From JAUVXJ01 sp034411995 (GTDB taxonomy: Bacteria; Chloroflexota; Anaerolineae; UBA7937; B3-Chlor), in contig DAOUME010000006.1 of the NCBI GenBank assembly GCA_034411995.1, positions 161,804-225,803 on the forward strand: a DNA stretch of 64,000 nt, in the 5' to 3' direction. The position numbers were made by a program, and so were the translations under genes. Each line of letters starts with the position of its first letter. Within the stretch, counting starts at the first letter, position 1. The notes under the pieces were generated by a model. It did not search any database and was not told where the DNA came from. It worked only from the letters and a program-made list of their open reading frames with translations. Below are positions 26,001-32,845 of the stretch, in pieces.

Positions 26001-26247
26001 TCTGGTAGCGGATCTCATGCCCTTTCATCGCCTGGTACCGGTGGAAGAGGTCCTTGTAGGTGCGCCCCCAGGCGTGGTGCACGCCCATGGGGTTGTTCGC
26101 GGTTATCGGCCCGTCTATGAAGGACCACCTCTTCTTGCCCCTGTTCTTCTCCACGAGCTTGTGGAAGGCATCGGTCTCATCCCACCAGCGCAGTATTCGC
26201 CTCTCCAGCGCAGGGAAGTCCACCTTGCTGGGAACTTCTTTGAACAT
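23077..26247 (-). CDS. ileS: Isoleucyl-tRNA synthetase, large (IleRS2-like) clade
   Basis: The chain has 1056 residues with a class I synthetase core. The signature HIGH appears as a variant inside NPMGVHHAWGR at about residue 55, and KMSKS as DMHKSSGN at about 600. The WCPRCSTAISEHE and CWRCQSE zinc-like elements lie in the editing/core region. The C-terminal part has the long DUF5915-type extension typical of the eukaryote-like clade often linked with mupirocin tolerance. It charges tRNA-Ile with isoleucine and edits valine. It is third in an operon whose leader is an isoleucine-type T-box (27970-28267). The overlapping 600-residue plus-strand frame is an antisense shadow. Confidence 0.96.
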   Translation of the reverse strand: MFKEVPSKVDFPALERRILRWWDETDAFHKLVEKNRGKKRWSFIDGPITANNPMGVHHAWGRTYKDLFHRYQAMKGHEIRYQNGFDGQGLWIEVEVERELGFTSKRDIEQYGIADFVEQCKERVWKFAGIQTQQSIRLGYWMDWDNSYHTMSDENNYTIWLFLKSCHDRGWIYKGRDVLPWCPRCSTAISEHEIVTEGYQELTHPAVTLRFPLVGREKEALLVWTTTPWTLSSNVGAAVHPQVPYVKVKQNGEYLYLAREALSTLEGPYEVVGELSGADMEGWTYHGPYDELPPLQGVEHRVILWDEVSESEGTGIVHIAPGCGKEDFELGKKYGLASIAPLDEFGVFLPRFGWLSGLHVADSAEAIFEDLRKKGLLYKVEQYTHRYPVCWRCQSELVFRLVDEWYIYMDELRYQIMDVVRQIRWIPEFGLERELDWLRNMDDWMISKKRYWGLALPIYDCECGHFEVIGSEVELKERAVEGWQQFEGHSPHRPWIDAVKIRCPECGKLVSRIPDVGNPWLDAGIVALSTLNYRHDREYWEKWYPADFITECFPGQFRNWFYALLAESTAMENRPPFLNVFGYALVKDEQGEDMHKSSGNVIWFDEAAETMGVDVMRWMYCAHNPRTNLHFGYGPADEVRRRFLIPLWNVYSFFATYASIDGWTPQRMEHQGIQGEAPNVLDRWILSRLHAVVGEVSDCLDNYDAAPATRCLEAFVDDLSNWYVRRSRRRFWKSEQDEDKNLAYWTLYECLVTLVKLLAPFIPFVTEEMHQNLARSVDPGAPESVHHCAFPRPNESVVDEKLMQDMALAIRIASLGRSARGLGGVKLRQPLSSAVVAGPFSAGEDPLGPLAELVLDELNVKELRFTNDERELVSYSLHPDPRVLGPKYGVRLPAIMEAVAALDAEAWATKLRAGEALIVALEGETIELGADEVAIDTSAREGFQVSREGDYLVAVETALTDELVQEGLARELVRRIQNLRKDADFRIEDKIDTYYEGDPALAGVMRDYAQYISQETLSVGMTEGQGPPGSHTGEFQVEGKSITFHLLIVPVDGHSG

Positions 26248-26262
26248 TGAGTCAACCTCCCG

Positions 26263-26976
26263 CTACTCCTCGATCTCGATGCGCAGGCGCTTGTTGATAC
26301 GCCCCTTGCTCTCGTGTCCCGTGACCACGATGCGACCGACTTCTTTGGTGTTGGCCACGTGGGTGCCGCCATCCGCCTGCAAATCGAGCCCTTCGATCTC
26401 TACCACGCGCACCTCTTGTATGCTCTCGGGCAGCAGATTGATCTTGGTCCGGATCAGATCCGGAATCTGAAACGCCTCTTCCCGCGGCAGGATATCGACG
26501 CGCACGGGGCGAGCGGCTGCCACCTCTGCGTTGATCTTGGCCTCCACCTCGTCGGAGAACGCTGTGCTCATGCTCTCCAGTTCGAAGTCCATGCGCGCTT
26601 TCAGCGGCTCCATGTTTCCACCAGTCACCAGGGCCCCGTAGTCCCGCCAAATGACGCCGCACAGGATGTGCAGGGCGGTGTGAGTGCGCATCAGCTTGTG
26701 TCTGTGCTCCCATTCGATCGCGCCACGAACTTGCCTGCCCACGCCCGGCGCTTCTCCATCAATCCTGTGGATCACCTTGCCCTGGGACTTCTGTACCTTC
26801 CTGACGAGGTATTGCCGCCCGTCCTCATCCAACAAGCTACCCATGTCGCTGGGTTGCCCCCCACCCTGGGGATAGAAGGCGGTCCTGTCCAGGACGACAC
26901 CACCCTCTGCTTGCTCAACCACCACCGCAGTGAACTCGCGCAGATAACTGTCGGTCAAATACAGTAGCTCGGTCAT
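26263..26976 (-). CDS. Alanyl-tRNA editing protein, AlaX type
   Basis: About 237 residues corresponding to the second additional domain shared by ThrRS/AlaRS and AlaX. The zinc/active-site motifs are HTALH at about residue 98 and ADGGTHVANT at about 200, plus the N-terminal FYPQGGGQ. Such proteins hydrolyse mischarged Ser- or Gly-tRNA-Ala in trans. It lies 15 nt upstream of ileS and 12 nt downstream of a GNAT gene, in the T-box operon. Pairing with ileS under isoleucine control is unusual and may reflect a general translation-fidelity module. Confidence 0.92.
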   Translation of the reverse strand: MTELLYLTDSYLREFTAVVVEQAEGGVVLDRTAFYPQGGGQPSDMGSLLDEDGRQYLVRKVQKSQGKVIHRIDGEAPGVGRQVRGAIEWEHRHKLMRTHTALHILCGVIWRDYGALVTGGNMEPLKARMDFELESMSTAFSDEVEAKINAEVAAARPVRVDILPREEAFQIPDLIRTKINLLPESIQEVRVVEIEGLDLQADGGTHVANTKEVGRIVVTGHESKGRINKRLRIEIEE

Positions 26977-26988
26977 CGCAGCCTCCCC

Positions 26989-27969
26989 TCAGACTATGTT
27001 GCACCACAGCCGACTTATGTAATCCTCAAAGCCCAGCCCCCGCCAGAACTTCTGAGAGACAGGGTTGAGACACGAAACGTACACTTGTACCGACGGTGCG
27101 TTCCGGGCAAGAAACCACTCTCTCAACGAAGCAACGAGCTGCCGCCCGACTCCCTGCCTTCTCCATCTGGGACTCACACACAGATGAGCGACATGGCCAT
27201 GAATGGAAGCCTGGAGACCAAGCGCCACTGTCCCCACACCTCCCAGTGCAAAGCCTATCACCCCGTCGGTCGTCTCGGCGACTAACAGATGGCTGTCGCG
27301 CCCCTCAAGCCACCGGGCAACCGACTGGACCACATTCGCCCTCCAGAGGGGACCTACCCTCAGGCGCCCGTCGATGGCAGCGTGGATGTCCATCATCTCT
27401 TTCCACAATAGCACCACAGCCTCGCTGTCTTCAGCCCGAGCCGGACGCACCGCGCAGCCCGAACCCACCTTCCGGACGACCTCCAAGTCGGTATCGCTCC
27501 ACAGGTGATCGAGGAACCTTCCGAACCCCCTGGACTGCCAGAAGGCACCACTGGCCTGGTCACGGCACGACACATCGACCTGGGCAGTCGTCAATTTGCT
27601 CTTGCGGAACCAGCCAAGCACCGCATCCACCAGTGCGTCTCCTAGGCCGCGACCTCGGTGTTCCCCGTCAACGTACAGGCAACCGATGTAGCCATACCGA
27701 GGGACGGAGAAAGGCTCGTTGTTCGCCACCGCGCCTATCACATACCCAGTCACCCCGCCGTGGGCTTTCTCCTCTGCGACCAAGACGCGGGCTGATCGAG
27801 CGCCAAGCATGGAGTGCAATTCTCTCTCGAAACCATCAGCATCGTGCGCTTCGGGCGCCAGCCGGAGGTCCCGTTCGCTCAGAAACCCGCGGGCAGCCTC
27901 TCGCAGCCGGGCAATCTCCTTTAGATCACGCCATTCCGCGCCGCGGATGAGACCCACTCCATGCCCCAT
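26989..27969 (-). CDS. Tandem GNAT-family N-acetyltransferase
   Basis: The 326-residue protein contains two GNAT folds. The first, about residues 10-160, has an acetyl-CoA P-loop region EHRGRGLGDALVDA. The second, about 170-320, has RWRRQGVGRQLVASL. The last strand of each half ends with a similar FWQSRGFG / FWRGLGFE motif, showing internal duplication. It is the first gene after the isoleucine T-box leader; its ATG is 10 nt after the GGGAG that is buried in the leader hairpin. Substrate unknown; amino-acid or tRNA-linked detoxification is possible given the neighbours. Confidence 0.85.
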   Translation of the reverse strand: MGHGVGLIRGAEWRDLKEIARLREAARGFLSERDLRLAPEAHDADGFERELHSMLGARSARVLVAEEKAHGGVTGYVIGAVANNEPFSVPRYGYIGCLYVDGEHRGRGLGDALVDAVLGWFRKSKLTTAQVDVSCRDQASGAFWQSRGFGRFLDHLWSDTDLEVVRKVGSGCAVRPARAEDSEAVVLLWKEMMDIHAAIDGRLRVGPLWRANVVQSVARWLEGRDSHLLVAETTDGVIGFALGGVGTVALGLQASIHGHVAHLCVSPRWRRQGVGRQLVASLREWFLARNAPSVQVYVSCLNPVSQKFWRGLGFEDYISRLWCNIV

Positions 27970-28267
27970 AAGCGAAGAACTCCCGTCCCCACATAGGGAC
28001 GGGAGTTCCGTTGGCGACCATACACTCCCGCGGTACCACCCTACTTAGCGGTGTCCCGCTCACTCTTGAGGGGTACGTGTTCATACCCCCGCCATGGATA
28101 ACGGGCGACGTTCCCGGCCAAGTCCACTCTGGACGCGCGACTGCGACCATTTGGGTTGGCGGCTCCGGAAGGATCTTCAGCGGGGCCGCCGTATCCAGCT
28201 CACACCCAACCTGGACTCTCTGCACGCCAGCAAACCGCCTACTCGTTTCCATCGTAGCCTTTGTATA
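27970..28267 (-). promoter_or_regulatory. T-box riboswitch leader (isoleucine type)
   Basis: Read on the minus strand, a basal stem I pairs GGCT (28259-28256) and GGAA (28250-28247) with AGCC (28164-28161) and TTCC (28170-28167). An AGTA lies on one side of the specifier loop (28243-28240) and GAA on the other, followed by ATC at 28174-28172 as probable specifier. The T-box element TAGGG-TGGTACC-GCGGGAGT (28043-28024) can pair with ACTCCCGT-CCCTA (28006-27994), leaving the 7-nt UGGUACC bulge that binds the tRNA end. The same strand instead forms a 13-bp hairpin, 28008-27996 with 27989-27977. It precedes GNAT-alaX-ileS. Uncharged tRNA-Ile should favour the antiterminator and raise expression. 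Confidence 0.9.
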
Positions 28268-28273
28268 GATGCA

Positions 28274-28302
28274 ACTATGCCACAAACCGGCGGAGATGTC
28301 AA
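28274..28302 (-). promoter_or_regulatory. Promoter of the T-box/ileS operon
   Basis: Minus-strand TTGACA (28302-28297), 17 nt, then CATAGT (28279-28274) preceded by TGG, an extended -10. The start would be near 28267, giving a leader of about 298 nt. Confidence 0.75.
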
Positions 28303-28348
28303 GCGCAATCAGGTCGCTGGCTCCACGGCGCGGTCGACCAGGGCAGAG

Positions 28349-29725
28349 TCACTGGCGGTATCTGCCCAAGACCAGGCACGCGTTCTGACCGCCCAGGCCG
28401 AAGGAGTTCGACAGTGCGATGTCGACCTTCGCTCGGCGAGCCACGTGGGGCACGTAGTCGAGGTCGCACTCGGGATCAGGCTGATCAAGGTTGATCGTGG
28501 GATGAATGGCTCCGTCCCGGATCGACAGTATCGAGGCGATGGCCTCCACCCCTCCTGCGGCACCGATCAAGTGGCCTATCATCGACTTCGTGGCACTAAT
28601 GGGGATTCCGTAGGCTTGCTCGCCGAAGGCCCTCTTGATGGCCACTGTCTCCGCCACGTCTCCAAGAACCGTGGAGGTGGCATGGGCGTTGATGTAGTCA
28701 ACGGATGTGGGGGAAATCCGCGCATCCGCGACCGCCCCGAGCATGGCCCGTGCCGCAGCCCTCCCCTCCGGATCCGGCGCGATGAGATGATACGTGTCTG
28801 CCGTGCCTGCATACCCCAGCACTTCGGCATAGATCCGAGCGCCGCGCTCCTCGGCATGGTCCAGCCGTTCCAGGATCACAATCCCCGCCCCTTCAGCCGG
28901 GACGAAGCCATCGCGGTCCACATCGAACGGCCGAGAGGCTTTCTCCGGCTCGTCGTTCCGACGTGAGTACCCCCTGGCCACCGAGAAGGCAGCAATGCTC
29001 AGCTCGCAGATACCAGACTCCGTCCCTCCGGCCACCATGATCTCTGCTGCTCCCCGGCGAATCACCTCTGCCGCCTCACCAATGGCCTGCGTCCCAGAGG
29101 CGCAGGCGGTCACCACCGTGCTGCTGTAGCCATCCAGCCCGTAGAGGCAACTGATGTGATGGGCAGCCACGTTGAGACTCACCGTCACCGGGAAAAAGGG
29201 CGAGATGCGCATCCCTCCCTTGCTGAACAGAATGCGGCAGGCCTTGTCGCACTCCTCCACCGCCCCCCCGCCACTGGTCCCGATGATGACACCAGTCGAT
29301 TCCCGATCGAAACCACCGGACGAGAGCCCAGCATCTTCCAGCGCCATCCCGGCAGCGGCGACGCCCAATTGGCAGTACCGCCCCATCCTCCGCGCCTCTT
29401 TGACGCCCATGTGCCGACCTGGGTCGAAGTCCCGCGCAATGCCGGCTATTTTCGTGGGATACTCTTCCACGTTGATCTCCGTGAGCAGCCTAATGCCCGA
29501 GCGCCCTTCGAGCAGGGCCTGCCAGCTCTCCTCGGCAGTGAGTCCCACCGGAGTGATGGCCCCTAACCCGGTAACCACCACGCGCTGGCGGCGACTCCGA
29601 CCACGATGCCCATCCAGGCCGGTCCCACAGTTGTAGCAGAAGTTGGCTCCTGCGGGGTTCTGGACATCGCATTCCGGACACGCCTTGCCTTTCGCGTCCA
29701 TCTTGCACATTCCCCCTCTGTTCAT
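28349..29725 (-). CDS. fabF: Beta-ketoacyl-ACP synthase II-like, with N-terminal zinc ribbon
   Basis: From about residue 45 this is a complete KAS II: RVVVTGLGAITPVG at the start, active-site Cys in VTACASGTQA, and the two catalytic His in NAHATST and MIGHLIGAAGG, ending with NSFGLGGQNA. It condenses malonyl-ACP with acyl-ACP. The first ~30 residues form a zinc ribbon (CPECDVQNP and CYNCGTGL), which is not part of normal FabF. ATG 29725 overlaps the prsW stop as ATGA; internal ATGs at 29710 and 29701 are alternatives, but all keep the zinc ribbon. No acyl carrier protein or other fab gene is adjacent, so it may serve a special lipid or product rather than bulk fatty-acid synthesis. Confidence 0.9.
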   Translation of the reverse strand: MNRGGMCKMDAKGKACPECDVQNPAGANFCYNCGTGLDGHRGRSRRQRVVVTGLGAITPVGLTAEESWQALLEGRSGIRLLTEINVEEYPTKIAGIARDFDPGRHMGVKEARRMGRYCQLGVAAAGMALEDAGLSSGGFDRESTGVIIGTSGGGAVEECDKACRILFSKGGMRISPFFPVTVSLNVAAHHISCLYGLDGYSSTVVTACASGTQAIGEAAEVIRRGAAEIMVAGGTESGICELSIAAFSVARGYSRRNDEPEKASRPFDVDRDGFVPAEGAGIVILERLDHAEERGARIYAEVLGYAGTADTYHLIAPDPEGRAAARAMLGAVADARISPTSVDYINAHATSTVLGDVAETVAIKRAFGEQAYGIPISATKSMIGHLIGAAGGVEAIASILSIRDGAIHPTINLDQPDPECDLDYVPHVARRAKVDIALSNSFGLGGQNACLVLGRYRQ

Positions 29726-30741
29726 TGTCGAGCAATCTGCTCTTTCATTGCTCCAATCTCGTCGCGCAGCCGGGAGACTATCCTCTGGCCCGTCTCGTCC
29801 CCCGATGAGCTCCGCAGGCGTCGCTTTGCAAAAGCCAGCTCGGTCAGCAACTGGTACAACCGCCTGATTCGCCGAGCTGCTTCTATCCCATCGCCAGAGA
29901 AAGCCCTCCACTGGGCGCCAACCCGTCCCATGTAGGAAGCAGCAATGTCGTACTCCTCCTGCGACAGCGTGCCAGCGCTCACCTCCTCGCCCAGTTCCGT
30001 GGTGATCCATCGCCTTTCTCGACCCCAAGAGAGGAACACTATGACCCCCAGCACTATCACGCCGCCCCAGTCGTTGACGAGGCTGATCAGTATCGGCCAG
30101 CACAGTTCGGAACCCAGAATCGTGGACAGGTTGTGCACGGCATGTACTGCTATGGCGGCCATCAAAGCCACCACAGGTGCCAGCCAGCGCCTCCACGTGT
30201 CGTCAGCCATAGCCGCATATCCCAAGCCCGCGCCCACGATGCCGCTGAAGAGGCCATGATTCAGTCCAAAGACCAGCGTCCGAACGAACACCAGTACCAC
30301 CCAGCTCGCCGCGCCTCCCTCCAGTAGCGCTCCGAGGAAGTAGAAGACGTTCTCTGTCATGCCAAAGCCAAAGCCTACCAGCGCACCATAGACGATGCCA
30401 TCCAGGACCCCGTCGAACTCCCGTCTGAAGACGAGGAAGATCATCAGGATGGCCAGACCCTTGACTGACTCCTCGACGATGGGTGCCACGACGCTCCCCT
30501 GGAGGAGGTCCAAGGCCGCGTCTCCCAGGAGTCCGGAGAAGGGGACACCCATGATGAATTCTGCTAGCAGAGACAGGAAGACGGCGGGCAGGGCTCCCCA
30601 AACGAACGTGGCTGCCAGCAAACCCCAGGGCTCCTTCTCGTATCTGTCCAGCCACCACACGAGCAGGCTGTAGGCTACCGCAGGACCAACTGCAGCCAGA
30701 ACAGTCAACATGCCAAAAGCCAGAAGGAACACCAGTTGCAT
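29722..30741 (-). CDS. PrsW-family intramembrane metalloprotease
   Basis: The 339-residue polytopic protein has the CPBP/PrsW motifs: a double-glutamate segment (PIVEESVKG), FGMTENVFYF, FGLNHGLFSG and HAVHN, which provide the metal-binding Glu/His in the membrane. PrsW proteins cleave membrane anti-sigma factors or other membrane substrates. The cytosolic C-terminus (about 90 residues) is helical and charged. It starts 3 nt after the PHP gene ends and overlaps the KAS gene by 4 nt, so it is translationally coupled to both. Its target is unknown; the FecR-type regulator at 15096-16310 is one conceivable substrate. Confidence 0.9.
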   Translation of the reverse strand: MQLVFLLAFGMLTVLAAVGPAVAYSLLVWWLDRYEKEPWGLLAATFVWGALPAVFLSLLAEFIMGVPFSGLLGDAALDLLQGSVVAPIVEESVKGLAILMIFLVFRREFDGVLDGIVYGALVGFGFGMTENVFYFLGALLEGGAASWVVLVFVRTLVFGLNHGLFSGIVGAGLGYAAMADDTWRRWLAPVVALMAAIAVHAVHNLSTILGSELCWPILISLVNDWGGVIVLGVIVFLSWGRERRWITTELGEEVSAGTLSQEEYDIAASYMGRVGAQWRAFSGDGIEAARRIRRLYQLLTELAFAKRRLRSSSGDETGQRIVSRLRDEIGAMKEQIARQ

Positions 30742-30744
30742 GGT

Positions 30745-31398
30745 CTATCCCCTGCCCAGGGTCCTGCGCGCTCTGGCGTAGATGCTGAAGAAGTGAACCC
30801 AGAATGGGCTCCGGCTGCCCCGCACACGCCCATTCCGAAGCTGCTCAAGAAACTGGTCCCGGCCCCCCAGCGTCTCCATCTGCACATACGCCTGCCCCAC
30901 TTCGCGTTTACTGTGGGCATCGTTACCCGCTGTGGCCATCAGACCCCTCCGCCGCGCGAATTCCCAGGCTCGACGATTGTCTCCCCCAAACGTGACACGC
31001 CCGTTGAGAACTTCGACGAAGTCCAGCGCGTCGGCGATCTCGTGCAGTACGCTCCCATGCAGACTCTCACGCCGCAGCCTGTCGAAGGGATGAGGCACCC
31101 CCACCAGCACACCCTGTTCCTTGATCAACCTCACCGTCTCCATGGCCGACAGATCCCTGGGCACCCCCTGCCGTAGAAAGAGCCCCAGCAGTTCACCATC
31201 TCCCGTGGTGACCTCCTCCCCCACTATCACGGGAAAGGGAGCTATGCTTTACACCGCCAGCGCACCGGCGATGGCGTTGTGATCGGTGATCGCCATAGCA
31301 CCAACCCGCTTGAGCAGCGTGGCCTCCACGACCTCCTGCGGAGACATGGTCCCGTCCACCGAATAGGACGTATGCACATGTAGGTCTACCTTGATCAC
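30745..31398 (-). pseudogene. PHP-domain phosphoesterase gene with one in-frame stop
   Basis: Two parts of one PHP domain lie in the same frame, separated only by a TAA at 31251-31249. Before it are KVDLHVHTSYS and ITDHNAIAGAL; after it come VIVGEEVTTGDGELLGLFL, GVPHPFDR and GNDAHSK. All metal-binding His/Asp/Glu of PHP proteins are thus present, and an AAA for TAA change would restore a continuous protein of about 217 residues. The start at GTG 31398 has AGGTG about 8 nt upstream. Either the gene is freshly inactivated, the stop is a sequencing or assembly error, or a shorter second protein starts at GTG 31230. It is followed 3 nt later by prsW. Confidence 0.75.
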
Positions 31399-31582
31399 TC
31401 GAGCTGCACCTGTCTTGCCAGGAAGGTCGAGGGTCCGCTTGACCTGGCGCAGTAGCCGATAGCCAGCGCCCCAGGTGTTCGCCTGTCGATCGGCACACCA
31501 AAGCCACCACAGCTCAGTCTGGCACGTCGTGGTCGTCAGCGGGAAGAACAAGCTTACGCCAGACCCAGGATAGCACAGATGG

Positions 31583-31978
31583 CTACCGTGCCAGTGCGCT
31601 CCGCAACACCGCTTCCAGATCCGCTGGCTCGAAGGGCTTGCCTATCCATCGGCTCACCCCTGCCTCCCTGGCGCGCTTGCGTCTGTCTTGGACGTCCATG
31701 TGGGCTGAGACCATCACCACAGGCACCTCCTCTAGACCATGGTGAGCCCTCAGCAGACGGGTAGCCTCGATACCATCCATCACCGGCAGTTCTTCGTCCA
31801 TGAAGATGACGTCTGGCTTTTCCTTGATAGCCAACTCAACCCCCTCCTGACCATCTGACGCCAGGAGGACTTCAGCTTCCAGGCCGCTGATGAGCCCTAC
31901 GAGGGCAGCGAAAACCCGTCCGATGTCTTCGTTGTCCTCTACGTACAGCACTGTCAGTACGCGGTCCGCTGGTGCCAC
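31583..31978 (-). CDS. Single-domain response regulator
   Basis: A complete receiver domain of 131 residues: VLYVEDNED at strand 1, phospho-acceptor Asp in VIFMDEELPVMDG, VMVSAH with the conserved Ser, and IGKPFEP with the invariant Lys. The GTG start has GGAGG seven nt upstream. No output domain is present (CheY/Spo0F-like). It is the most upstream gene of the minus-strand set PHP-prsW-KAS, with about 185 nt before the PHP start, and is divergent from the plus-strand regulator at 32133. Confidence 0.9.
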   Translation of the reverse strand: MAPADRVLTVLYVEDNEDIGRVFAALVGLISGLEAEVLLASDGQEGVELAIKEKPDVIFMDEELPVMDGIEATRLLRAHHGLEEVPVVMVSAHMDVQDRRKRAREAGVSRWIGKPFEPADLEAVLRSALAR

Positions 31979-32071
31979 CGGCCATCCTCCGCCACCAGAG
32001 CCTCAGGCTGGCAAGAGGTCTCAACTCGTTGCGCATTATCGCATAGACGCTTCCCTGTGTCAACCGGTATG

Positions 32072-32100
32072 TTGTCCCCAGAGTATTCTTGTGATATAAT
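32072..32100 (+). promoter_or_regulatory. Promoter of the XRE regulator/sensor kinase genes
   Basis: TTGTCC (32072-32077), 17 nt, and a perfect TATAAT (32095-32100) with an upstream TGA giving an extended -10. Transcription would start near 32107, about 26 nt before the ATG. Confidence 0.78.
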
Positions 32101-32132
32101 AGGTGCAGTATTTGTCGCTCCGGGAGGCCATC

Positions 32133-32828
32133 ATGGATTCGAGAGCACAGGCGCTTGAAGTCCGCTCGAAGCTGATGGGAGTGTTAGTGCGCGCCGCTCG
32201 GCTGAAGGCCTGCAGGACCCTCAAGGAGAGCGCTGACTGGCTGGGCTGCTCGCCGCACATCATGTCCCAGTACGAGTACGGTCGTCGTGCTATCTCCTTG
32301 CCAGAGCTCGAGCTACTGGCGGAGCTGTGGCAGGTGCCTGTGAACGAACTATGGGATGAGGAAGTGGCCGTCGTGGATCAGCCCTCCGCCAAACCACCCG
32401 CTGGCAAGCTCCTGCCTCTGCGCCACAAGGAGATCGGCGTGCAGCTTCGACAGGCGCGATCCAGGGCGGGTAAGACCCAGAAGGAGTGTGCCCACATTCT
32501 TGGCGTCTCCACCGAGACCATGGCCAAGTACGAGTACGGGTCCAGAGCGATCCCTTTCCCGCATCTGGAAGTCCTCGCTGACCTCCTGGGGGTTCCCCTC
32601 TCCGATTTCCTGGATCGGGAACTAGCCACCGAACTACTCCCCGCTACCGTGTCCGGTGCGGACTTACGATCTCCTGCCGAGGCATGGGCCTCTTTGGCCC
32701 CGGAGATCAAGCAATTCATTTGCAGCCCAGACAGCCTGCCGTATCTGGAGATGGCAGTCAGGCTATACGAGCTACCCAAGAGCTCACTCAGGCCTCTCGC
32801 CGAGGCGATCCTATCCACCGAAGGGTAA
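32133..32828 (+). CDS. Transcriptional regulator with two XRE-type HTH domains
   Basis: The ATG at 32133 follows GGGAGG; an earlier frame from 32103 would start before the transcript. About 231 residues with two Cro/C1-like HTH domains in tandem, residues ~15-75 (LKESADWLGCSPHIMSQYE) and ~90-150 (TQKECAHILGVSTETMAKYE). Both share the YEYG.RAI.. ending, evidence of an internal duplication. A C-terminal ~70-residue helical region follows. It is 17 nt upstream of a sensor kinase gene. It probably represses its own promoter or controls envelope/stress genes; target sites are not identified. Confidence 0.9.
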   Translation: MDSRAQALEVRSKLMGVLVRAARLKACRTLKESADWLGCSPHIMSQYEYGRRAISLPELELLAELWQVPVNELWDEEVAVVDQPSAKPPAGKLLPLRHKEIGVQLRQARSRAGKTQKECAHILGVSTETMAKYEYGSRAIPFPHLEVLADLLGVPLSDFLDRELATELLPATVSGADLRSPAEAWASLAPEIKQFICSPDSLPYLEMAVRLYELPKSSLRPLAEAILSTEG

Positions 32829-32845
32829 GTTGGACAAACGACAGC

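Noticed and set aside
28349..30196. A 615-residue reading frame giving the ketoacyl synthase a long N-terminal extension
   Set aside because: The extra part overlaps the PrsW gene out of frame; the ATGA coupling at 29725 and the zinc ribbon directly after it define the start.
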